From the NCBI GenBank assembly GCA_020636045.1, contig JACJYP010000004.1, positions 310,001-374,000 on the forward strand: a stretch of 64,000 nucleotides of DNA. The letters run 5' to 3'. Positions 9,250-18,537 of this stretch are shown one piece after another; positions within the stretch are counted from its first letter, which is position 1; every line of letters begins with the position of its first letter. The position numbers were made by a program, and so were the translations under genes. The stretch comes from Lewinellaceae bacterium (GTDB lineage Bacteria > Bacteroidota > Bacteroidia > Chitinophagales > Saprospiraceae). A model generated the notes under the pieces. That model made no database searches. It saw only the letters and a program-made list of their open reading frames with translations, and was not told where the DNA came from.

Positions 9250-11073
9250 ATGAAACTGAGGAATTTCATGGTCGTTGCAATGATGGCGCTCGCAATGCCT
9301 TCGTGCAAGGATTTTCTGGATCCCGACTCCATTTCAACCTTTGATACCCAATACGTTTTCTCAAATGTCGACGATGCCCGCAAGGCTGTCAATGCCATCT
9401 ACGTGCAATTCGGCGTAGACGGATTCCGCTCAAGGCTTTCGAACAACATGACCGGTAATACGGACATCGAGCGCCAAAGCGGATGGACCAGCGCCGGCGA
9501 CCGCTACCAGATCTGGGATCTGAATGCGCTGTCGAGCAACGGCGACCTGCGTCAGTTCTGGAATGCAGCCTATACTGCCATTCGCGACGCAAATATCTGT
9601 ATCGAGGGCATCGAAACGAGCGAAGCCCTCAACTCGAGCGATGTGCAAACGTCACGGCTCATGTACCATATGCTGGGAGAAGCATATACCCTCCGCGCTT
9701 TCTGGTACAGCATGCTGACATACTACTTTGGCGACGTTCCCAATGTTCGCCTGGCCCCCAAAGCGGGTAATGACTTCTTCCTGCCGAAGGAAGATCGCAA
9801 CGTGATCCTGTCGCAGGTGATCCAGGATATGATCGATATCGAGGAAAAAATGATGTGGGCGGATGAATTGCCCTATGGCATAGAGCAGGCAAACCGCGAA
9901 TACACCATCGCCCTCATTGCCCGTATCGCCCTGCAACGCGGCGGTTATTTCCTGAAGCCCGATCTGAACATGGATCGCATGAGCGATTACCTGGATTATT
10001 ACAAGATCGCACGCGATTACACGAACAAGTTGATGACGTTGAAAGACCGTCCGCTGCCCTCTGACTTCGCTCAGATATTCCTGAACGAATGCAAATTCAT
10101 CACTCCGGAAAATGAAGAGGTACTTTTCGAAGTACCCTTCGCGCTGGGCAATGGCGACGTGGGTTGGAATATCGGTATTACCGTACAGGGCGGCGCCACT
10201 GCTTCCCACGACTACGGTTCCGGCAACAACTATATGTCGATCCCGCCGTCGTACTACTACTCTTTTGATACCCTGGATATTCGCCGCGATGTCACCTGCG
10301 CATATTTCATGGTCAATACCAGTTTTGAGGAAACATTTGTAAACGGCGGCATTTCCAATATCGCACAGGGTAAGTGGAGCCGCTACTACCTTGAGAAAGG
10401 GCCGGGTGCTTCGTCCGCAAAAGGTACGGGTATCAACTGGCCGATGATGCGTTACTCGGATGTGTTGCTGATGTTCGCCGAAGCGGAAAACGAATTGAAC
10501 GGTCCTACTTCCGAAGCACAGGAAGCACTGAAAAGAGTGCGCCAACGCGCTTTCGATTCGCAATACTGGTCTGAGAAAGTCGACGATTATGTTACAACCG
10601 TATCAGCCGACAGGCAAAGTTTTTTCAACGCGATCGTGAATGAACGCGGCTGGGAATTCGGCGGCGAAATGATCCGTAAATACGAACTCATCCGCTGGAA
10701 TATCTACTCGCAAAAAGTGGCTGAAACCGTGGAAACGCTGAAACAAATGGCCGACGACGCCTTCAACGGAACCGGCACCTATTCCACGCTGCCCGATTAT
10801 ATCTACTGGAAGCGGGACCAGAGCGGCAAATTCACCGTGCTGAACCCCAACAGGAAGATACTCGACGCACCGGACCAAACCTGGACCCGGGAATCCTGGC
10901 TGATCGGTCTGCACAACGATGCCACGACCTACCAGCAGTGGATCACCAAAGACTGGCTGAATTACATTTCCGGTGGGCCCAAGCCTGGCGTGGTGCGCTA
11001 TATCTTCCCCATTCCGGAAGAAGCCATCACCAACAGCCAGGGAACGTTGACAAATGACGGGTACGGATTCTGA
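9250..11073 (+). CDS. SusD/RagB-type surface glycan-binding lipoprotein (pectin locus)
   Basis: A 607-residue lipoprotein; the lipobox places Cys19 after ALAMPS. SusD features include the start CKDFLDPDSISTFDTQYVFSNVDDARKAVNAIY, LGEAYTLRAFWYSML in the TPR-like core, the YSDVLLMFAEAENEL segment, and NERGWEFGGEMIRKYELIRW followed by a C-terminal region ending in IFPIPEEAITNSQG. SusD proteins form the lid on the SusC barrel and bind the glycan at the cell surface. It directly follows susC (27-bp gap) and is a different subfamily member from the 504-residue SusD at 33136, so the two pairs probably accept different pectic oligosaccharides. Confidence 0.95.
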   Translation: MKLRNFMVVAMMALAMPSCKDFLDPDSISTFDTQYVFSNVDDARKAVNAIYVQFGVDGFRSRLSNNMTGNTDIERQSGWTSAGDRYQIWDLNALSSNGDLRQFWNAAYTAIRDANICIEGIETSEALNSSDVQTSRLMYHMLGEAYTLRAFWYSMLTYYFGDVPNVRLAPKAGNDFFLPKEDRNVILSQVIQDMIDIEEKMMWADELPYGIEQANREYTIALIARIALQRGGYFLKPDLNMDRMSDYLDYYKIARDYTNKLMTLKDRPLPSDFAQIFLNECKFITPENEEVLFEVPFALGNGDVGWNIGITVQGGATASHDYGSGNNYMSIPPSYYYSFDTLDIRRDVTCAYFMVNTSFEETFVNGGISNIAQGKWSRYYLEKGPGASSAKGTGINWPMMRYSDVLLMFAEAENELNGPTSEAQEALKRVRQRAFDSQYWSEKVDDYVTTVSADRQSFFNAIVNERGWEFGGEMIRKYELIRWNIYSQKVAETVETLKQMADDAFNGTGTYSTLPDYIYWKRDQSGKFTVLNPNRKILDAPDQTWTRESWLIGLHNDATTYQQWITKDWLNYISGGPKPGVVRYIFPIPEEAITNSQGTLTNDGYGF

Positions 11074-11154
11074 TAAAGCGCAACGCTGCTTGCCGGGCGG
11101 CATATATGTTGTCCGGCAGGCAGCATGTTTCAGCAAACCTTTAAATTTAGAAAA

Positions 11155-12831
11155 ATGCAATTGATAAAATTCAACATAAACCGTGCGCTCTATCTGTTGC
11201 TTGCCGGCGTTGCACTACTGCAGATTGCCTGTAACAAGGAAGAAGTGTACGAAAAAACACGCCTGTTCAGGCCTGTTTTGAACGAAGAACTGATGGCCGA
11301 CGGCAACAGCATCATCGTCAACATGGGCAATATCAAAGAGGCGGTTTCCTACACCCTCGAAGTCAGCCGCGACACCTTTAAAACGATCGAGTATACGTTT
11401 GATTCGGACACCAACTACGTAGTGATCAACAGCGCCTTCCTCAATGGAGAGTCGCTGCTGTGGAATACACTTTATCAGGTAAGGGTAACGGCACACGCCT
11501 CCGACCCCGCCTACGACAGCAAGGTGTCCGATCTTGGAAGTGTCCGCACGGACCGCTTCCCGTCCATCCTGAACATTCCCGAATCCTATGATGTGATCGA
11601 CGTGGCTGCCCGAGTCAGCTGGCAGGTTCTGGGTGCTCCCGTTACCAAGATCCGCACATTTTCGCCTTCCGATCTGCAGTTGAGTTCGCCTTTGGCCGAG
11701 TTTGATGTGGATATGGATGCACAGACCAACGGCGAATTTATCGTTACCGGCCTGGACCCCGAAACAGCTTACCAGATCGCTATTTACAGCGATGCTACCG
11801 GCAGCACGTTGCGTGGTTGGGAAACCTATGTGACGCTTGAAAAAGGCGTTGATCCTACCGATCCCAACGTGATCGACCTGAGCACGTCGGAAGATGTTGA
11901 CGCCGTAGTGAATGCTGTCGCAGGCGCTGCCGACGGGCAACTCATCCTCGTGAAAAAGGGCTTTCAGTACAACCTTCCTTCCGATCCGCTCGACAAATCC
12001 ATCACGATCCGGGGGGCCTACGGCTTCGGTCCGCAAAAAGCCATTCTTTTTACTCCCGGTAACTGGAACGTTGCCGACGGCGCCACAGTAGGCTTCATCC
12101 GCTTCATCGATCTGGAGCTGCGCGGCGAAGATATTGGCGGTGATTATGTATTCAATCCGAACAATTCTAACGAGACCACCATCAATGAACTGACGTTTGA
12201 CAACTGCGTGATCGGCAATTTCCGCGGCATCATCCGTATCCGTTCGAAGGTGTTCCTGAAGTCTTACAACATCAACAATTGCATTGTGCATGACATCGGC
12301 GGTTATGGTATCATCACCACCGATACCGATGGCGCCGGCAATGCTGCCGTAGATGATATTGCATTGACTAACAGCACGTTCAGTAAGATCAATTCATTCA
12401 TGACCTCCCGCCAGAATGCGCAATCCATTCTGATCGACGCCTGCACCATGAGCGAGCTGGCATCTCCGGACGGCATCGTTTTCCGCTGGCGCGGTGAAGA
12501 TGGTGTGCTGAGCAATGTACTCAACGGTATCACCATCACCAATACGGTATGGGGACACGCCTGGGACGAAGGCATGACCGGAAATCTCGCTGTGCGCGGT
12601 ATTTATGACGGTCTCGAAGCAACGACCTTCAACATCGTCAACACGTATGCTACATCCGATTTTGCATTTACGGCAGGCTCCGAGATCCCGGGCTTCCCGT
12701 CGCTGACATACGGCGGAAAGACGGAAGACCTGTGGGTTGATCCGTACAACGGGCTCGATTTCAACTTCAAGGATTCGGGTTTTGCCGGCAAATACGACAC
12801 CGGAGATCCGCGCTGGCGGGCTAAACTTTGA
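11155..12831 (+). CDS. Surface lipoprotein with Fn3-like and beta-helix (DUF4957/DUF5123-like) domains
   Basis: A 558-residue lipoprotein with Cys26 following LLQIA. After the N-terminal anchor come two fibronectin-type or Ig-like stretches (about 45-250; TLEVSRDTFKTIEYTF, LDPETAYQIAIYSDATGSTLRGWETY). A right-handed beta-helix follows (IDLSTSEDVDAVVNAVAGA onwards, with repeated INNCIVHDIGGYGI and LTNSTFSKINSF turns). This architecture is that of DUF4957/DUF5123 proteins encoded after susCD in Bacteroidota pectin loci, where they are thought to bind or process pectin at the surface. No catalytic residues can be assigned. The start at 11155 gives a good lipoprotein signal; the longer ORF (from 11125) does not. 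It lies between susD and the first PL1. Confidence 0.8.
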   Translation: MQLIKFNINRALYLLLAGVALLQIACNKEEVYEKTRLFRPVLNEELMADGNSIIVNMGNIKEAVSYTLEVSRDTFKTIEYTFDSDTNYVVINSAFLNGESLLWNTLYQVRVTAHASDPAYDSKVSDLGSVRTDRFPSILNIPESYDVIDVAARVSWQVLGAPVTKIRTFSPSDLQLSSPLAEFDVDMDAQTNGEFIVTGLDPETAYQIAIYSDATGSTLRGWETYVTLEKGVDPTDPNVIDLSTSEDVDAVVNAVAGAADGQLILVKKGFQYNLPSDPLDKSITIRGAYGFGPQKAILFTPGNWNVADGATVGFIRFIDLELRGEDIGGDYVFNPNNSNETTINELTFDNCVIGNFRGIIRIRSKVFLKSYNINNCIVHDIGGYGIITTDTDGAGNAAVDDIALTNSTFSKINSFMTSRQNAQSILIDACTMSELASPDGIVFRWRGEDGVLSNVLNGITITNTVWGHAWDEGMTGNLAVRGIYDGLEATTFNIVNTYATSDFAFTAGSEIPGFPSLTYGGKTEDLWVDPYNGLDFNFKDSGFAGKYDTGDPRWRAKL

Positions 12832-12931
12832 GTTTCATTAGTAGATTTATTAAATGATAGAAAGGCATGGTCAGTACAATGTCCATGCCTTTTCTTTTTC
12901 TTCTGCCGCCCGCCCGGCATTTCACAAACAC

Positions 12932-14413
12932 ATGAATATGCATCGGATCAAATACTGGTTAGCCATAACCGGCTTTTCCTTTCTTTTCATTCATTTGGCT
13001 TGTAAAAAAAGCGAAACGCCGGGTGACCCTGCCGGCCCGGATGGCCCGGTTCAGGTCGTTGAAGAAGCCTTCGCATTTCCCGGCGCAGAAGGGTTTGGCA
13101 GAAAAACCACCGGCGGTCGCGGCGGAAAGGTATTGTTCGTGACCAACCTGAACGATTCGGGAGCAGGCAGCCTGCGCGCAGCAGTGGAAACACCGGGACC
13201 GCGCTATGTGCTGTTCAAAGTGTCCGGAAGCATCGCGCTGAAATCAAAACTGAATATCATACATGGAGACCTGACCATTGCAGGCCAGTCGGCGCCGGGC
13301 GACGGCATCTGTGTGCGCGACTACCCGGTGGTCATCAGCGCCGACAATGTGATCATCCGGTTCATGCGCTTCAGGCTCGGCGACGTCGCAAAGCAGGAGG
13401 CCGATGGACTGGAAAGCCGCCTGCATAAAAACATCATCGTCGACCATTGTTCCGTGAGCTGGTCAGTGGACGAATGTCTCACCCTGTACGCAAACGAAAA
13501 CACGACCGTTCAGTGGTGTTTTGCCTATGAAAGCCTCAAAAATTCGGTACACAGCAAAGGTCCGCATGGATATGGCGGCATCTGGGGCGGGAAAAATGCT
13601 TCCTTCCATCACAATCTGCTGGCACACCACGACAGCAGGAACCCGCGCCTCGGCGAATTGGCAGGCGATGCATCCGCTCTGACGGACCTCACGGACCTCC
13701 GCAACAACGTCATTTACAATTGGGGGAACAACAGTTGTTATGGTGGTGAAGCCATGAACGTCAACATTGTGAATTGTTATTACAAACCCGGCCCGGCGAC
13801 ACCGTCATCCAAAAGCGAGCGCATCGTTTCGATCGATAAAAACAAGACCAAGGGCACGGCCGTGTACGACATCTGGGGAAAATTTTTCATTGACGGCAAC
13901 GTAGTGGAAGGCAGTACCCGGGCTACCGACGACAACTGGACCTACGGCGTGTACAACCAGTTCCATTCAAGTTACGGAACGGTTCCCGCCGCTGACAAAG
14001 CAGCCATGCGCCTGTCCGAGCCTCTGCCCATCAACGGAAATGTTACGACGCATTCGGCGCCTGTTGCATATGAAAAAGTGCTTGAACTAGGCGGCGCGGC
14101 GCTGAAAAGGGATGCCCTGGATGAGCGGATCGTCCAGAACGTGCAATCCGGCGGATATTCTTTCGATGGCTCAAAAGGTAGTACGAAAGGGATCATCGAT
14201 TCGCAGGCAGATGTGGGCGGGTGGCCCGAACTGAACGCGCTGGCAGCACCCGAAGATGCTTCCGGCGACGGCATGCCCGATACCTGGAAGACAGCCCGCA
14301 AACTGGACCCGGGTGCATTTGAAGCAAACGGTCGCGACCTGAGTACCGCTTATGACAACATCGAAGTTTACCTGAACAGCCTTGTAGAAGACATCGTAGC
14401 CCGGCAGAAATGA
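12932..14413 (+). CDS. PL1 family pectate lyase, lipoprotein
   Basis: A 493-residue secreted polysaccharide lyase with a lipoprotein-type N-terminus (FLFIHLACKKSE). The PL1 beta-helix begins with AFPGAEGFGRKTTGGRGGKV and LRAAVETPGPRYVLFKVSG. It continues with LTIAGQSAPGDGICVRDY, VIIRFMRFRLGD, the conserved IIVDHCSVSWSVDECLTLY (Ca-binding and catalytic region) and HSKGPHGYGGIWGG / HNLLAHHDSRNPRLG. It cleaves alpha-1,4-galacturonan by beta-elimination, making unsaturated oligogalacturonates for the SusCD pair and GH105. The C-terminus carries a dockerin-like or EF-hand-like DASGDGMPDTWKTARKLDP stretch, which is common in this subfamily. ATG 12932 is chosen; 12938 is also possible. It is followed, with no gap, by a paralogue. 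Confidence 0.92.
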   Translation: MNMHRIKYWLAITGFSFLFIHLACKKSETPGDPAGPDGPVQVVEEAFAFPGAEGFGRKTTGGRGGKVLFVTNLNDSGAGSLRAAVETPGPRYVLFKVSGSIALKSKLNIIHGDLTIAGQSAPGDGICVRDYPVVISADNVIIRFMRFRLGDVAKQEADGLESRLHKNIIVDHCSVSWSVDECLTLYANENTTVQWCFAYESLKNSVHSKGPHGYGGIWGGKNASFHHNLLAHHDSRNPRLGELAGDASALTDLTDLRNNVIYNWGNNSCYGGEAMNVNIVNCYYKPGPATPSSKSERIVSIDKNKTKGTAVYDIWGKFFIDGNVVEGSTRATDDNWTYGVYNQFHSSYGTVPAADKAAMRLSEPLPINGNVTTHSAPVAYEKVLELGGAALKRDALDERIVQNVQSGGYSFDGSKGSTKGIIDSQADVGGWPELNALAAPEDASGDGMPDTWKTARKLDPGAFEANGRDLSTAYDNIEVYLNSLVEDIVARQK

Positions 14414-14460
14414 GTCGGGGATATCATACTCAATCACACATCACCACACGATCAAAGAAT

Positions 14461-15828
14461 ATGCATAACACTTGCCTGTCGATCTTCGCATTGTTGCTTT
14501 CATTGAGTATGTCAGAGTGCAACCGGCATCGCATTGCCGAAACCCCTGCACCTGCTACGCATACTGATAACATGACTGTGCCGGCCTTTCCTGGCGCAGA
14601 GGGCTGTGGCAAATACACAACCGGCGGAAGGGGTGGAAAAGTATTGACTGTTACGAATCTCGATGACGACGGTCCCGGCAGTCTGCGCGCTGCTCTTGAA
14701 GTCGACGGACCGCGTATCGTGGTATTTGCCGTGTCGGGTACCATTGAACTGAAATCAACGCTCCGCATCCGGAAGGGCGACCTGACCATTGCCGGACAGA
14801 CTGCACCGGGCGATGGCATTTGCCTGCGCAATTACAGCGTTCATATCGAGTCGAACAATGTCATCATCCGATTTCTGCGCTTTCGTATGGGTGACGAGGC
14901 AAAGCAGCAGGACGACGCGCTAAGTTGCCTGCGCCACAAGAATATCATGATCGATCACTGCTCGTTCAGCTGGTCGATCGACGAATGCGCCAGTCTATAC
15001 GACACTGAAAATCTTAGTATGCAATGGTGCATCATCTCCGAAAGCCTCAACCGTTCGGCGCATGTGAAAGGTCCGCACGGCTACGGCGGCATTTGGGGCG
15101 GCAATCATGCCTCATTTCATCACAACCTGCTGGCGCATCATACCAGTCGCAATCCGCGATTTTGTGGTTCGCGATATCACCACCGCCCGGAGTGGGAAGT
15201 GGTGGATTTCAGAAACAATGTGATATTCAACTGGGGCCACAACAGCGCCTACGGCGGTGAACAAGGCAACTATAATATGGTCAACAACTATTACAAGTCC
15301 GGCCCTGCAACTTCCTCGAAGGTGAAAAACCGGATCGTCAATCCTTCTTCACCGCTCGGCCTGTATTATGTTTCCGGAAATCACGTAGAAGGGTTTCCGA
15401 AGGAAAGCGAGGACAACTGGTCAGGTGGCGTTCAATGCGAACATCCCGATTCCGCATTCCATCGGCAAGCGTTTCCGATGCGGGTGGAAATACCGGCTGA
15501 AACTGCAAAACAGGCGTATGATGCCGTACTCGACCGTGCCGGAGCGAGCCTGCACCGCGATGCCATCGACAGCCGTATCGTAAGGGAGGTGCGCACCGGC
15601 GCAACGACTTTTGGGAACGGCATTATCAACAGCCAGGCCGATGTAGGCGGATGGCCGGAACTGAAAAGCGAGCCTGCTCCGCCGGACAGCGATTACGACG
15701 GCATGCCGGACGCATGGGAACTGACGCATTCATTATCAATCAATAAAGATGACGCTGCCGGGTATTCTATCAGCAAGGAGTACACCAACATAGAAGTGTA
15801 CCTGAACAGCATTGTGCTGGGGCAGTGA
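14461..15828 (+). CDS. Second PL1 family pectate lyase, lipoprotein
   Basis: A 455-residue paralogue of the preceding gene, probably a tandem duplication with divergence. A signal peptide with a possible lipobox (LSLSMSEC) precedes PAFPGAEGCGKYTTGGRGGKV, LTIAGQTAPGDGICLRNY and IMIDHCSFSWSIDECASLY. HVKGPHGYGGIWGGNHASFH and HNLLAHHTSRNPRF follow. The C-terminus again has a DSDYDGMPDAWELTH stretch. The function is endo- or exo-pectate lyase at the surface. An ATG at 14410 overlaps the previous stop (ATGA) and would add 17 residues; ATG 14461 gives the better signal peptide. This is the last gene of the plus-strand pectin operon, ending 12 bp from the converging minus-strand operon. Confidence 0.92.
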   Translation: MHNTCLSIFALLLSLSMSECNRHRIAETPAPATHTDNMTVPAFPGAEGCGKYTTGGRGGKVLTVTNLDDDGPGSLRAALEVDGPRIVVFAVSGTIELKSTLRIRKGDLTIAGQTAPGDGICLRNYSVHIESNNVIIRFLRFRMGDEAKQQDDALSCLRHKNIMIDHCSFSWSIDECASLYDTENLSMQWCIISESLNRSAHVKGPHGYGGIWGGNHASFHHNLLAHHTSRNPRFCGSRYHHRPEWEVVDFRNNVIFNWGHNSAYGGEQGNYNMVNNYYKSGPATSSKVKNRIVNPSSPLGLYYVSGNHVEGFPKESEDNWSGGVQCEHPDSAFHRQAFPMRVEIPAETAKQAYDAVLDRAGASLHRDAIDSRIVREVRTGATTFGNGIINSQADVGGWPELKSEPAPPDSDYDGMPDAWELTHSLSINKDDAAGYSISKEYTNIEVYLNSIVLGQ

Positions 15829-15840
15829 TATACGCACAGG

Positions 15841-16761
15841 CTAAAGTGTGGTAAGCCAGTTTTTCAGACGATCCATCCAGTTGTCGGGTGTCGTCGTGTT
15901 AAACAACCCGAAACCGTGCCCGCCCCTGGGATAAAGGTGCATTTCCGCAGCAACCCCGTTTTCTACACACGCGGTGTAATACGCAATGCTGTTGCCGACC
16001 GGAACTGCCCGATCGTCGGCAGCATGTACCAAAAAAGTCGGCGGTGTGGAGGGGTCGACCTGTTTTTCTGCAGAGCAAAGCATTATTTCCGCTTCTGATG
16101 GGTATTTGCCAAGCAGGTTTTCGCGTGAACCGCGGTGCATCAGCGTATCCGTGAAACTGATCACAGGATAGATCAATATTGCAAAATCGGGGCGTACGGA
16201 GATGCTATCCTGTTCAGTCGGATCGGCCAGTGTCTGAAAACGCGTAGCCGCTGAAGCGGCCAAATGCCCGCCTGCCGAAAATCCCATGATCCCGATTCGG
16301 GAAGCATCGACCCCATACCTGCCGGCGTTGCGCCTGACGTAGCGGATTGCCTGTTGGGCATCCTGCAAAGGCGCCAGGGACTTATCGATATTGGTTGAAT
16401 CATTTGGAATCCTGTACTTCAGGACGAAAGCGGTTATGCTGTCCGCCGCCAATGTCTGCGCCACAAGAAAACCTTCCTTGTCGATGGCTGTTCCGCGGTA
16501 TCCGCCGCCCGGACAAATGATCACGGCTTTGCCGTTTGGAGTAGCCGCCTGGTAAATCGTAAGCGTCGGGATGGCGGTATCATAGATAAATCTGCCACCG
16601 GTGGCCCGAAATTCTGTCCGCTCGGTATCCGGAACCTTTTTTGAGTTGGGTATCGCACCCGGGTACAAGGGAATCGTAAAGGGTTCCGTCTGCGCACAGA
16701 CCGGGCAGATCGCAATCAATGCCAATATATTCAGGATCAAGTATTTCATTCCGTTTGTCAT
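15841..16761 (-). CDS. Alpha/beta-hydrolase carbohydrate esterase (acetyl esterase-like)
   Basis: A 306-residue secreted esterase; signal peptide cleaved around ICPVCAQ. It has the oxyanion region VIICPGGGYRGTAIDKEGF, nucleophile elbow GFSAGGHLA, acid region VHAADDRAVPVGNS and the catalytic His in YPRGGHGFGL. This matches the Bacteroidota acetyl-xylan or pectin acetylesterase group related to esterase/lipase and AxeA-type enzymes. It probably removes acetyl groups from pectic or hemicellulosic oligosaccharides in the periplasm. It is the last gene of the 22-kb minus-strand rhamnogalacturonan operon, 26 bp after the RpiB-like gene. A start at the internal Met (16749) is equally possible. Substrate is not determined by the sequence. 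Confidence 0.85.
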   Translation of the reverse strand: MTNGMKYLILNILALIAICPVCAQTEPFTIPLYPGAIPNSKKVPDTERTEFRATGGRFIYDTAIPTLTIYQAATPNGKAVIICPGGGYRGTAIDKEGFLVAQTLAADSITAFVLKYRIPNDSTNIDKSLAPLQDAQQAIRYVRRNAGRYGVDASRIGIMGFSAGGHLAASAATRFQTLADPTEQDSISVRPDFAILIYPVISFTDTLMHRGSRENLLGKYPSEAEIMLCSAEKQVDPSTPPTFLVHAADDRAVPVGNSIAYYTACVENGVAAEMHLYPRGGHGFGLFNTTTPDNWMDRLKNWLTTL

Positions 16762-16787
16762 TTTGCAAGCCGCCCGTACTTGTTGTT

Positions 16788-17231
16788 TTAACGCGCTGCT
16801 TCTGCATCCGCCAGAAATTTCAGACAGGCAACATCTTCTTCATCGATACTCGGCGAAGTTTCAAGCCACGCATCCAGTATTTCTATTGCCACATATTCCG
16901 ACACGCTCCGCAGGCTCATGGCCAGGATATTTGCATCGTTCCATTTGCGCGCGCCACGGGCTGTTTCGGCATCATGACACAATGCAGCGCGGATGCCTTT
17001 TACTTTATTGGCAGCAAGGCTGATGCCGGTACCGGTCCAGCAAAACAGAACTGCCTGATCAAACTCCCCGCGCACTACCATTTCCGCAACTTCCAGGGCA
17101 ACCTTCGACCACATCGCCGGCGTTTCAACCAGCGCGCCGAAAACTGCTACCTCGTGCCCTTGCCGACGCAATTCATCCACCACGACGCCGGTGACATGGG
17201 TTTTCATATCGCTTCCTACTGCTATTTTCAT
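16788..17231 (-). CDS. RpiB/LacA/LacB-family sugar isomerase, possibly DhuI-like
   Basis: A 147-residue cytoplasmic isomerase. The start MKIAVGSDMKTHVTGVVVDELRRQGHEV and the signature CWTGTGISLAANKVKGIRAALCHDAETARGARKWNDANILAMS identify the RpiB family. The active-site Cys precedes WTGTG, not the GTGIGMSI of classical RpiB. The family includes DhuI, a streptococcal isomerase that acts on the same 4-deoxy-5-ketouronate as KduI but is unrelated to it. Here the gene lies directly between a GH105 hydrolase, which releases that uronate, and an esterase. A DhuI-like role is therefore my preferred reading, with ribose- or galactose-6-phosphate isomerase as alternatives. It is separated from GH105 by 100 bp. 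Confidence 0.78.
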   Translation of the reverse strand: MKIAVGSDMKTHVTGVVVDELRRQGHEVAVFGALVETPAMWSKVALEVAEMVVRGEFDQAVLFCWTGTGISLAANKVKGIRAALCHDAETARGARKWNDANILAMSLRSVSEYVAIEILDAWLETSPSIDEEDVACLKFLADAEAAR

Positions 17232-17331
17232 GGTAAAAAAGGTATGGAATTACTGTTAAATCCTCCACGAATGTAGCGATTTTCGGCAGTGTCATTATTT
17301 ACCAAACACGGAAGCCCATATTCTTTACCGG

Positions 17332-18480
17332 CTATTTCCTTTTCATTTTATACACCTCCGATCCCGCCAGCAGGAATGCCCCCAGTCCATAATCTTCAAA
17401 ATCCGGGACCTTGTCGTGACTGAGCGGCTGACCTGCCAGGGGCTCTTTCCCTGTACTCTGCATATAACCCAGGAAGCCATTGGAATGCAAAGCCTCCTTG
17501 ACCATTGCATTCCAGCCTTTCACGATGACAGGCTGGTATTTTGATTCCTTTAATATGCCGTTGTTGACGCCCCAGGCCATTCCGTACACAAACATGGCGG
17601 TACCGCTGGTTTCCCTGCCGCCAAAGTGTGCGGGATCGTGCAAACTGACGTTCCAGAATCCGTCCGTCCGCTGAATTTTGGCCAGGGCTTTGGCCATACG
17701 TTTGAAATCACTTACGTAGACTTTTCGATGCGGGGCATCCGCGGGGATAACATCCAGTACCCGGACCAGCGCCATCAACACCCAGCCGTTTCCCCTCGAC
17801 CAGTAGCAATCTTCGCCGTTGGGCTCCACATAAGGCGGGTCAAAATCAGCATCGCGCCACCAAAGACCGTCTTTTTTATTGAAGAGGCCGTTGGTGCCGT
17901 GTTTTTCCCTGGTAAAAGCATACATTTCATACATCCGTTCGAAATAGGCCTCGTCTTTATAAATAACGCCCAGTTGGGCAAAGATCGGCATGGCCATCTG
18001 AATGGCATCTATCCAGCTCCAGTCGTCAACTTTTGACGTTTTCATCATGCTGTCGACAGAGGCCTTGATGTGCTTGATACGCTCCGGTTTCGGGTCGATC
18101 AGGTAGAGGTCAATATATGTTTGCCCGGCACACTGGTTGTCCGCATTCCGGGTGTAGGTGTCACCATCGCGAAGGTCCCATTTGTGAAATTCAGCCCAGC
18201 GCAATGCATAATCGTAATATTCCGGCCGGGGGTCAACGGCATGCAAGGCCATGAGTCCTTCATAATAAACCGCCCTTGTCCAGATACTGCTGGAGCGTTC
18301 TTTATCGGTTACGATCCGCTTACCGACATCTGGCCATTTATTCATAAAATAAGCGTTGGCCAGCCGCATTTTCTCCAGGATTGTTGCCTGATCCATCACG
18401 GGTTGGGCCTGCATCGAAACCGGACCGGCAGTGAAAAACAAACATGCCGAAGTGAACAGGAACTGCAATGAGCGCTTCAT
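17332..18480 (-). CDS. GH105 unsaturated rhamnogalacturonyl/uronyl hydrolase
   Basis: A 382-residue secreted enzyme with an (alpha/alpha)6 barrel. Signal peptide MKRSLQFLFTSACLFFTAGPVSMQAQ. Family motifs are SSIWTRAVYYEGLMAL, KVDDWSWIDAIQMAMPIFAQLG with the catalytic Asp region, NGEDCYWSRGNGWVLMALVRVL and GRETSGTAMFVYGMAWGVNNG. It hydrolyses the unsaturated uronic acid from lyase products such as those of rhamnogalacturonan lyase or PL22. ATG 18480 is used; the ORF reaching 18501 only adds a short non-signal leader. It is a second GH105 beside the one at the left edge, in the other operon, so each SusCD system carries its own. Confidence 0.93.
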   Translation of the reverse strand: MKRSLQFLFTSACLFFTAGPVSMQAQPVMDQATILEKMRLANAYFMNKWPDVGKRIVTDKERSSSIWTRAVYYEGLMALHAVDPRPEYYDYALRWAEFHKWDLRDGDTYTRNADNQCAGQTYIDLYLIDPKPERIKHIKASVDSMMKTSKVDDWSWIDAIQMAMPIFAQLGVIYKDEAYFERMYEMYAFTREKHGTNGLFNKKDGLWWRDADFDPPYVEPNGEDCYWSRGNGWVLMALVRVLDVIPADAPHRKVYVSDFKRMAKALAKIQRTDGFWNVSLHDPAHFGGRETSGTAMFVYGMAWGVNNGILKESKYQPVIVKGWNAMVKEALHSNGFLGYMQSTGKEPLAGQPLSHDKVPDFEDYGLGAFLLAGSEVYKMKRK

Positions 18481-18537
18481 ATATCTAAGTTTATGCTTCA
18501 ATGAAAGGAAACCGTTTGAATCAATTCTAAATGCATG

